A stretch of DNA of 64,000 nucleotides, from positions 682,001 through 746,000 of the forward strand of contig NZ_AP026369.1 of NCBI RefSeq assembly GCF_040436365.1, read 5' to 3'. This document shows, piece by piece, positions 45,323 to 52,294 of this stretch. Within the stretch, counting starts at the first letter, position 1. Each line of letters opens with the position of its first letter. Origin of the DNA: Hydrogenimonas sp. SS33. GTDB taxonomy: Bacteria > Campylobacterota > Campylobacteria > Campylobacterales > Hydrogenimonadaceae. The notes beneath the pieces are model-generated. The model did not search any database. It was not told the origin of the DNA and was given only the letters and a program-made list of their open reading frames with translations. The position numbers and the translations under genes are program-made.

Positions 45323-45552
45323 GACTCCTCCCCGTAGAACATCTCTTCGATCTCGCGGTCGCTCTCCCGCAAATCGCCCTCGTATTTGAGCTTTCCTTTG
45401 GCAAGGCCCAATTTTCTTCGCTTTTGGGGTTTGTGAAGGACCAGATCGACGATGGGAAGGTTGTTTTTGGCAATCGTCACCTCCTCTCCCCGATAGACCA
45501 TTTCGATCAGTTGGGAGAGTTTCGCCTTGGCTTCCGAAACATTGACGACCAT
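45319..45552 (-). CDS. Phd/YefM-type antitoxin
   Basis: 77 residues: MVVNVSEAKAKLSQLIEMVY and GEEVTIAKNNLPIVDLV are the Phd/YefM DNA-binding fold; the C-terminus (about 45-77) is the flexible toxin-binding tail. It should bind the PIN toxin and repress its own promoter. GGAGATTCC precedes the ATG. Confidence 0.87.
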   Translation of the reverse strand: MVVNVSEAKAKLSQLIEMVYRGEEVTIAKNNLPIVDLVLHKPQKRRKLGLAKGKLKYEGDLRESDREIEEMFYGEES

Positions 45553-45627
45553 GGAATCTCCTTTTTTCGGATATGGTCTATTGTACCAAAGTTGGTCAAT
45601 CTGGTCAACTTTTAATCTTTTATCAAA

Positions 45628-46566
45628 TCAGGAACTTTTCCCATACTCTCTTTCACAGGAGATTTTTAGGCAGTTGGGAAGGGGTCTTCCCTCGATGAAT
45701 GCCCTCAGATTCTCCTGAGAGATCTGGCGGATCCTTTGCAGTGCTTCTCGGGTATAGTAGGCCATATGCGGCGTATAGAGCACATTCTCCCGTCGGGTCG
45801 CCTCGAGATCCGCCGTGACATCGAGGCAGAGGATGTTGGGGAGGGTGGCATAAAGAGATTTTTCGATGATCTCACCCCGAGCCACATTGACGATGATCGT
45901 ATTTTTATCCAATAGTTCCGCCCGTCGGGCATCGATAAGATCTTTCGTCGCTGGGGTCAGGGGCAAGGCGATCATCACGACGTCGCACTGCGGGAGCATC
46001 GCATCCAGGTCGTGGTAGAAATCGATACCGAGCTCATCGACGACGGGGCGGCGGCTTCTCGACCAGGCTTTGATTTCCATTCCAAAACCTTTGGCAATGT
46101 AGGCCATCCGTGAACCGATCGTTCCCAGGCCCAGGATACCGATGCGCTTTCCAAAAAGCTCGCTGCCGAGGAGGTCATGGTATTCATAGTTCCCCTCTTT
46201 GCTGCGATGCAGCGCGACGTGGGTATGCCGTGTGGCATTGAGCAGCAGAGAAAAAGCGAACTCCGAAACCGCCGGCCCCGCATAACCCGCCACATTGGAG
46301 AGCAGGATGCCTCGGCGGTAGAGCGCCGAACAGTCGATATGGTCGTAACCGGTCGATCGGGTCTGAACATAGCGAAGGTGGGGAAGTCTCCCGATGACAT
46401 TCTCATCCACTTTCGAATGGACGAAGACGGAAACTGCCTCGTAAGGCGCTTCCTTTCCGAGGACAGCCTGGATCGGCTCTTCAAAGAAGTGCACTGAATG
46501 TCCGCTCAGCTTTCCTTCGAAGAAATCTCTGTCCTCTGTTGTAGTTTCGAAAAATGCTATCTCCAT
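45628..46566 (-). CDS. D-2-hydroxyacid dehydrogenase
   Basis: 312 residues from ATG 46566; GAGGAGATA precedes it and it overlaps the PEP synthase stop by one base (TAATG). NAD motif GILGLGTIGSRMA, catalytic Arg in VNVARGEI, Glu/Asp region CLDVTADLEA and His in YTPHMAYYT. The loop between the Arg motif and the acid is shorter than usual. Fermentative D-lactate dehydrogenase is possible given the neighbouring pyruvate enzyme; glyoxylate or other 2-keto acids are alternatives. Confidence 0.85.
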   Translation of the reverse strand: MEIAFFETTTEDRDFFEGKLSGHSVHFFEEPIQAVLGKEAPYEAVSVFVHSKVDENVIGRLPHLRYVQTRSTGYDHIDCSALYRRGILLSNVAGYAGPAVSEFAFSLLLNATRHTHVALHRSKEGNYEYHDLLGSELFGKRIGILGLGTIGSRMAYIAKGFGMEIKAWSRSRRPVVDELGIDFYHDLDAMLPQCDVVMIALPLTPATKDLIDARRAELLDKNTIIVNVARGEIIEKSLYATLPNILCLDVTADLEATRRENVLYTPHMAYYTREALQRIRQISQENLRAFIEGRPLPNCLKISCEREYGKSS

Positions 46567-48983
46567 TATCTCCTCCCCAGTTTCTCTTCCAGCTTCACGA
46601 CATCCTGAATGGTGCGCAGCACGCTGTCGGGGTTGAGGCTCATTGAGTCGATGCCCAGTTTGACCAGGAATTCCGCCACTTCGGGATAATCGCTGGGGGC
46701 CTGGCCGCAGATACCGCTGTGGCGCTGATTGCGTTGGCACCCTTCGACAGCCAGTTCGATCATTTTGAGCACGCCGGGATCACGTTCGTCGTAGTCGAAG
46801 GCGACGATCTCGCTGTCGCGGTCGACCCCCAGGGTGAGCTGGGTCAGGTCATTCGAGCCGATGCTAAAGCCGTCGAAGGTCTTGCTGAATTCGTCGATCT
46901 GGATGACGTTGTTGGGGATCTCACACATGACGTAGATCTTGAGACCCTTTTCGCCCTTTTTGAGGCCATATTTGGCCATGGTCTCGATCACCTTCTCCCC
47001 TTCGGGGACCCGGCGGCAGAAGGGGATCATCAGAATGATGTTCTCCATGCCGATCACTTCGCGCGCCCGTTTCATCGCCGCACACTCCAGGGCGAAGCCC
47101 TCTTCGTAGGCGGGATGGGTGTAGCGGGCAGCGCCGCGGAAGCCGATCATCGGGTTGTCCTCTTGGGGTTCGAAGAATTTGCCCCCAAGCAGGGTGGCGT
47201 ATTCGTTGGTCTTGAAGTCGCTCATCCGCACGACGCAGGGTTTGGGATAGACCGCCGCGGCGATGGTGGCCACTCCCTCACTCAAGGTTTTGACGAAGAA
47301 GTCCACCATATCGTCGTAGGCGCAGCTCAGTTCCTCAAGTTGTTTCCGGGTGGCCTCGTCCACCTTTTCGGGGTGTTTCAGCGCCATGGGGTGGGCTTTG
47401 ATGTATTCGTTGATAATAAACTCCATCCGCGCCAGGCCGATGCCGTCCACCGGCAGGGAAGCGAGGCTGAAGGCCTGGTCGGGATTGCCCAGATTCATCA
47501 TGATCTCGGTTTTGGGTTTGGGAAGGCCGCTCAGGTCGACCTTTTCGATGGCGAAGGGGAGGATTCCTTCATAGACATAGCCCGTCTCTCCCTCGGCACA
47601 GCTGACGGTGACATCTTCTCCCGTATTGAGGATCTCCGTGGCCCCTTCGGCACCGACGACAGCGGGAATGCCCAGCTCACGGCTGACAATGGCGGCGTGG
47701 CAGGTGCGCCCCCCTTTGTTGGTGACGATGGCCGCCGCGGTCTTCATGACCGGTTCCCAGTCGGGGGTCGTCGTGTCGGCCACCAGCACTTCCCCGGGCC
47801 GGAATTCGTCGAGATGCTTCACGTCGGGAATATAGCGCACTTTTCCCTGGCCGATCTTGGTACCGACGGCGCGGCCGGTCACCAGCACTTTGCCCCGCTC
47901 TTTGAGATGGTAGATCTCCAGAATGTCGCCTTTTTTCTGGCTTTGAACCGTTTCGGGACGGGCCTGGACCATGTAGAGATGGCCGTCCTCCCCGTCTTTG
48001 GCCCACTCCATATCCATCGGTTTGTGGTAGCCCGCCTTTTCGGAGTAGTGGCGCTCGACCTTGATGGCGTAGTCGGCCAGCACCATCACGTCGTCGTCAC
48101 TGATGCAGTAGCGGCTGCGCTCCTCCTCGCCGGTGGGCACATTCTTGGTATATTCGACGGCGATGTTGTCGGTGTTGAGGGTGTCGGTGAACACCATCTT
48201 GAGCTCTTTTTTGCCCAGTCGGCGCTTGAGCACGGCCCGATAGCCCTTCTCGTAGGTCGGCTTGTGGACATAGAAGCTGTCGGGGTCGATGGTCCCCTGC
48301 ACGACGTTCTCTCCCAGGCCGTAGGCGGCGTTGATGAAGACCACATCCCTAAATCCCGTTTCGGTATCGAGGCTGAACATGACGCCGCTGGCCCCCTTGT
48401 CGGAGCGGACCATCTTCATCACAACGACGCTCAGGTAGACTTTGGCCCAGTCGAAGCGGTTGTCGTGTTTATAGTGGAGGCTTCGGTCGGTGAAGTTGGA
48501 GGCGAGGCAGCGTTTGTAGGCGTCCAGCAAGGCCTCCTCACCCTTGATATTCAGGTAGGTGTCGTTCTGGCCGGCGAAGGAGGCTTCAGGGGAGTCCTCC
48601 GCCGTGGCGGAGGAGCGGACCGCCAGGGAGACATCCTCGCCATACTCCTCTTTGAGTTTGGCGTAGCTTTGAAGGATATCGTTTTTCAGATCGTCGGGAA
48701 GCTCGCATTCATAGACGATCTTCCTACACGCCGCCCCAGCCTTCTGGAGCGCGTCGACATTGTCGTAGTCGAGATTGTCCAGCGCTTCGTGCAGCTTCTC
48801 CCACGCACCGTTGGCATCCAGCACATGGCGGTAGGCCGTGGCCGTGACGGCGAAACCGTGGGGCACCCGTACACCCTCCTGCGTCAGGTTGCGGTACATC
48901 TCTCCCAGGGAGGCGTTTTTGCCCCCCACCTCTGGCACATCCTCGATGCCGATCTCTTCGAACCATTTGACGAACTGACTCAT
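46566..48983 (-). CDS. ppsA: Phosphoenolpyruvate synthase (pyruvate, water dikinase)
   Basis: 805 residues, normal length. ATP-grasp domain (about 15-350; GGKNASLGEM, VRSSATAEDSPEASFAGQ), phosphohistidine domain with GGRTCHAAIVSREL, and PEP-binding TIM barrel with SDFKTNEY, GSNDLTQLTLGVDRDS and catalytic SGICGQAPSDYPE. It makes PEP from pyruvate at the cost of two phosphate bonds, the entry to gluconeogenesis. Upstream lie a TATAAT (minus, plus 49016-49021) and tandem half-sites. Confidence 0.94.
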   Translation of the reverse strand: MSQFVKWFEEIGIEDVPEVGGKNASLGEMYRNLTQEGVRVPHGFAVTATAYRHVLDANGAWEKLHEALDNLDYDNVDALQKAGAACRKIVYECELPDDLKNDILQSYAKLKEEYGEDVSLAVRSSATAEDSPEASFAGQNDTYLNIKGEEALLDAYKRCLASNFTDRSLHYKHDNRFDWAKVYLSVVVMKMVRSDKGASGVMFSLDTETGFRDVVFINAAYGLGENVVQGTIDPDSFYVHKPTYEKGYRAVLKRRLGKKELKMVFTDTLNTDNIAVEYTKNVPTGEEERSRYCISDDDVMVLADYAIKVERHYSEKAGYHKPMDMEWAKDGEDGHLYMVQARPETVQSQKKGDILEIYHLKERGKVLVTGRAVGTKIGQGKVRYIPDVKHLDEFRPGEVLVADTTTPDWEPVMKTAAAIVTNKGGRTCHAAIVSRELGIPAVVGAEGATEILNTGEDVTVSCAEGETGYVYEGILPFAIEKVDLSGLPKPKTEIMMNLGNPDQAFSLASLPVDGIGLARMEFIINEYIKAHPMALKHPEKVDEATRKQLEELSCAYDDMVDFFVKTLSEGVATIAAAVYPKPCVVRMSDFKTNEYATLLGGKFFEPQEDNPMIGFRGAARYTHPAYEEGFALECAAMKRAREVIGMENIILMIPFCRRVPEGEKVIETMAKYGLKKGEKGLKIYVMCEIPNNVIQIDEFSKTFDGFSIGSNDLTQLTLGVDRDSEIVAFDYDERDPGVLKMIELAVEGCQRNQRHSGICGQAPSDYPEVAEFLVKLGIDSMSLNPDSVLRTIQDVVKLEEKLGRR

Positions 48984-49015
48984 ACACCATCCTTTGTTTG
49001 TTGATTGATACAGAA

Positions 49016-49070
49016 ATTATAACAGGCAAAAGTTAACGGATGGTAAGCGAATGGTTTACGCTCTGTTTAC
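49016..49070 (-). promoter_or_regulatory. PEP synthase promoter with tandem half-sites
   Basis: Minus-strand TATAAT at plus 49016-49021. AAGTTAACGGATGGTAAGCG (plus 49030-49049) contains TTAACG-N5-TAAGCG with an 11-bp step and matches 17 of 20 positions of the enolase block at 16683. Two GTTTAC units, also 11 bp apart, lie at 49054 and 49065. Confidence 0.45.
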
Positions 49071-49252
49071 ATGGGCGGAGGCCCCATAAACATATGCATC
49101 ATCCCTCCGAAAAACATGGCGAAGAGGGCAAAAATGAAATAGATGATGAAAAGCGCCGGGATGGAGGCCAGCGCCAGTTTCACCATGAACCAGACCAGAT
49201 TCCAAAACGGTATCTCCAAACCTGCGAGGATCACTTTCTCAAACTTTTCCAT
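49067..49252 (-). CDS. Small hydrophobic membrane protein
   Basis: 61 residues from ATG 49252 (AAGGAGAG upstream). One or two membrane segments (about 14-50; ASIPALFIIYFIFALFAMFF) and a Met-rich end GGMMHMFMGPPPM that could bind a metal. It overlaps the LOG gene end by 14 bases. Not recognised. Confidence 0.65.
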   Translation of the reverse strand: MEKFEKVILAGLEIPFWNLVWFMVKLALASIPALFIIYFIFALFAMFFGGMMHMFMGPPPM

Positions 49253-50195
49253 GTTCGGGTTTCTCTCCTTCCGTATAGACTCGGTATAGATGGGTCTGCC
49301 GGTCGGTGTGCCACTGGATGATGTGATTCCACGCTTCGTCGGCATTCTCCACGATTTTGAAAATCTCCAGATCTTCCGGGGCGATCGTCCCCTCTTCCAC
49401 GAGCAGGTCGAAGTTGATGAGGCGCTCCCAGTACCGTTTCCCCACCAATACGACGGGAATGGCCGGGTTTTTCCTGGTCTGGATAAGAGTCAGCACTTCG
49501 AAAAGCTCGTCGAGGGTGCCGAACCCGCCGGGGTAGGCCACCAGGGCCTGGGCCCGCAACATGAAGTGGAGCTTGCGAATGGCGAAATAGTGAAACTGGA
49601 AACAGAGCTCCGGCGAAACGTAGGGGTTGGGAAACTGTTCATGCGGCAGATGGATGTTGAGGCCGATCGTCTTCGCCCCCACATCGAAAGCTCCCCGGTT
49701 GGCCGCTTCCATAATGCCCGGGCCGCCGCCTGTCATGACGATAACCCGGTTGTCCTGTGGCCCTTTTCCCGCCATCGCCACCAGTTTTCCGAAACGCCGG
49801 GCATCGTCGTAGTAGGTACTCATCTCCACCCTCCGCTCGGCGGCCCGGAGTTTGTCGAGAAGTTTGGGGTCGTCCGGGTTTTGCGCCACCTCCTTTTCGA
49901 CCTCTTTGAAACGGGCGAAGGCGGTCTTTCTCTCCCTGATCCGGGCGCTTCCGAAAACGACGATGGTATGCTGCACATCCAGCTCCGTCAGCTTCAGCTC
50001 CGCCTTCAGGTAATCCAGTTCGAGACGCACCCCGCGGGTTTCGTGACTCTGAAGAAAGTCGGTATCCTCCTCCGCCAGGCGGTAGGTGGGGCTCTCCATG
50101 ATTTTTTGGACCAGTTTTTCCGCCTTGGGATCCTCCGCTTTCGATTTGGGATGCTCCCAGGGGAGTTCATGGTGATATTCGTTATGCCGATGCAT
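49239..50195 (-). CDS. LOG family protein (TIGR00730-like)
   Basis: 318 residues. The Rossmann-like core (about 75-270) has VVFGSARI, MTGGGPGIMEAANRGA and YPGGFGTLDELFE, the LOG motifs for nucleotide-monophosphate binding. LOG proteins hydrolyse nucleoside monophosphates such as AMP to ribose-phosphate and base; annotations as lysine decarboxylase are not supported. An N-terminal extension (1-70) is charged and His-rich. Confidence 0.87.
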   Translation of the reverse strand: MHRHNEYHHELPWEHPKSKAEDPKAEKLVQKIMESPTYRLAEEDTDFLQSHETRGVRLELDYLKAELKLTELDVQHTIVVFGSARIRERKTAFARFKEVEKEVAQNPDDPKLLDKLRAAERRVEMSTYYDDARRFGKLVAMAGKGPQDNRVIVMTGGGPGIMEAANRGAFDVGAKTIGLNIHLPHEQFPNPYVSPELCFQFHYFAIRKLHFMLRAQALVAYPGGFGTLDELFEVLTLIQTRKNPAIPVVLVGKRYWERLINFDLLVEEGTIAPEDLEIFKIVENADEAWNHIIQWHTDRQTHLYRVYTEGEKPEHGKV

Positions 50196-50204
50196 TCTTG
50201 TCCT

Positions 50205-51473
50205 TTACAAAAAATGTTCTATTTTCAAAGCCCAGCCGATCGTCAGGAGACCGAGCACCGCGATCCACAGTGCCGCCTTCCAGGAGGAGCGGACCCCGCC
50301 GAACCAGAGGGCATAGAGCGCCTTGAGAAGATTGTTGCTCCCTGCGGCAATCATGATGGCGGCCGTCACCTGCAGCGCCGTGACGCTGTATTTGCCGGTC
50401 AGCAGTGAAAGAACGAAGGGGTCGATGTCGGTAAAACCGACGAGGAAAGAGAGCATCTCCAGCCCCCCGGAGCCGTAGTGCTTCGTCACATACTGGGTCA
50501 GCATCATCATGATGACGAAGAGCGCCGCGAAAACAAAAGCGGTCCCCAGCTCCAGCGGGTTTTTGTCGACGAAACCCACACTCTCCCCTTCCTGCCCGCT
50601 ATGACGGAGGAAAAAAACCGAAATAACGAGCCCGGCAAAGGAGAGAACGATAAAAGGAACGAGCAGCGACCTGGCGATGGCAAAGTTGAAGATGGCCGCA
50701 ACGACGATGAGCCGCAGATACATCATCGACGTCGCCGCGATGATCGCCGCTTCGATGACCGGGTTGTAACCGACACTCTTCTGCTTACGTGCCAGCACCA
50801 CCGTCGTCGCCGTCGAAGAGTAGGTTCCCCCGATGAGGCCGGTGAGGAAGTAGCCTTTGTTGGGGAAAAAGTATTTCTGCGTGATGTAGCCGCCGTAACT
50901 GATGGCGGAAATGACCACGACCGCCAGCCAGATTTTGAAGGGGGAGAGGGGAATGTAGGGAATCACCTTCTCGTCCGGTAGCAGAGGGAGGATAACGGCG
51001 GAGAGCAGAACCATTTTGCCAAGAGTTTCGAACTCGTAAGTATCCGCTCCGGCAGTGAATCGCTCGATGACACCGTTGGCGTTGAGGATGAAGACCACGG
51101 CGACGAAGAGGAGCGCCGGTGCCCAGAGCGGCAGAAGGATGCTCAACGGCCCGAAACTGTAGACACAGAGCATCACCACATAGAGCAAAATACCCGGATG
51201 CCCTTCATGCAAGCGTTTTTTGTAAAAGAGTGCAAAGAGCACCGTCAGGAGGATCATCCCCGTCGTATAGGGGAGCAGATGCACCGGGTCGATCCGGTAG
51301 AAGATAAAGCCCAGGACACCGATAAAGGTCATGGTCCTTGCTGTTCCGATAAAAAAGAAATGATTCTTATCTTTAATATTTTTCTCACGGTAGGTCTTGA
51401 TTTCGAGACCTACCAGAAAACCCAGAACCGTCGTCAGAATAAAATGGACAAAATCTCCGGGAAGATGAGTCAT
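50205..51473 (-). CDS. MgtC/SapB and DUF4010 membrane protein
   Basis: 422 residues, about 12 membrane helices. N-terminal MgtC-like part (LGFLVGLEIKTYRE, GTARTMTFIGVLGF) and DUF4010 C-terminal part (GLIGGTYSSTATTVVLARKQK, LEMLSFLVGFTDIDPFVLSL). Function unknown; MgtC domains are tied to Mg or ATPase regulation. It overlaps ppk2 by four bases. Confidence 0.83.
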   Translation of the reverse strand: MTHLPGDFVHFILTTVLGFLVGLEIKTYREKNIKDKNHFFFIGTARTMTFIGVLGFIFYRIDPVHLLPYTTGMILLTVLFALFYKKRLHEGHPGILLYVVMLCVYSFGPLSILLPLWAPALLFVAVVFILNANGVIERFTAGADTYEFETLGKMVLLSAVILPLLPDEKVIPYIPLSPFKIWLAVVVISAISYGGYITQKYFFPNKGYFLTGLIGGTYSSTATTVVLARKQKSVGYNPVIEAAIIAATSMMYLRLIVVAAIFNFAIARSLLVPFIVLSFAGLVISVFFLRHSGQEGESVGFVDKNPLELGTAFVFAALFVIMMMLTQYVTKHYGSGGLEMLSFLVGFTDIDPFVLSLLTGKYSVTALQVTAAIMIAAGSNNLLKALYALWFGGVRSSWKAALWIAVLGLLTIGWALKIEHFL

Positions 51474-52228
51474 GGCGCGATGAGACCCTTGTCGTAGCAG
51501 ACGGGATCGAATTCACAGACCACGTCGTTGTCATAAACCAGCAGTTTCTCATCTTTTCCCGGATAATCGACCTGAGAAAGAAAGTGTTTGATGACGTTGA
51601 TACGGGCGGTTTTTTTATCGTCGCTGTGGACCATATGCCAAGGAGCGAAGACGAAAGAGGTGCGCTCGAACATCCGGTCGCGGTATTTGGAGTATTTTTT
51701 CCACATCTTCTGAGCCTGCATATCGATGGGGCTCAGTTTCCACTGTTTGAGGGGGTCTTTTTTGCGCGCTTCGAGGCGGCGCTTCTGCTCCTCTTTGGAG
51801 ATGTCCAGATAGTATTTGATGAAGATCATCCCCGAGTGCACCAGCATCTGCTCGAAGCTTCCCACCTCGTCCATGAAGGCTTCGTACTCCTCTTTGGTGC
51901 AAAAGCCCATCACCGGCTCCACGCCGGCGCGGTTGTACCAGCTACGGTTGAAAAAGACCATCTCTCCCCCCGCAGGCAGATGGGGCACGTAGCGCTGGAA
52001 ATACCAGGATTTCCTATCCCGGTCGCTGGGCTTTCCCAGGGCCACGGAGCGGGCCTCCCTGGGGCTCAGATGCTCCAGAAAGCGCTTGATGGTACCATCC
52101 TTGCCCGCAGCATCCCTCCCCTCGAAGACTACGCACACTTTGATGTCGTTCTCGATGACATAGCGCTGGAACTTCACCAGCTGCACCTGCAGATCGTAAA
52201 GCTGCTTTTTGTACTCTTTTTTCTTCAT
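51470..52228 (-). CDS. Polyphosphate kinase 2
   Basis: 252 residues from ATG 52228 (AAGGATGATTCG upstream; the longer frame translates the heptamer array). Walker A EGRDAAGKDGTI, FFNRSWYNRAGVEPVMGF and the lid FLEHLSPREARSVALGKPSD are PPK2 class I hallmarks. It transfers phosphate between polyphosphate and ADP or GDP. Operon with the MgtC/DUF4010 protein. Confidence 0.92.
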   Translation of the reverse strand: MKKKEYKKQLYDLQVQLVKFQRYVIENDIKVCVVFEGRDAAGKDGTIKRFLEHLSPREARSVALGKPSDRDRKSWYFQRYVPHLPAGGEMVFFNRSWYNRAGVEPVMGFCTKEEYEAFMDEVGSFEQMLVHSGMIFIKYYLDISKEEQKRRLEARKKDPLKQWKLSPIDMQAQKMWKKYSKYRDRMFERTSFVFAPWHMVHSDDKKTARINVIKHFLSQVDYPGKDEKLLVYDNDVVCEFDPVCYDKGLIAP

Positions 52229-52260
52229 CGAATCATCCTTCTTGGACAGACATATCTTCC

Positions 52261-52288
52261 CAATGACCAATGACCAATGACCAATGAC
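52261..52288. repeat. Heptamer tandem array (CAATGAC)4
   Basis: Four exact units between the proton ATPase stop (52295) and the ppk2 start (52228). Reverse complement contains TCATTGGTCATTGGGAAG, also present at 39771-39784. Confidence 0.85.
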
Positions 52289-52294
52289 ACTTCA

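Noticed and set aside
45628-46740. Longer start (46740) for the hydroxyacid dehydrogenase
   Set aside because: The extra residues lie inside PEP synthase in another frame and are Arg/Gln/Pro-rich; ATG 46566 has GAGGAG and begins the Rossmann-type domain.
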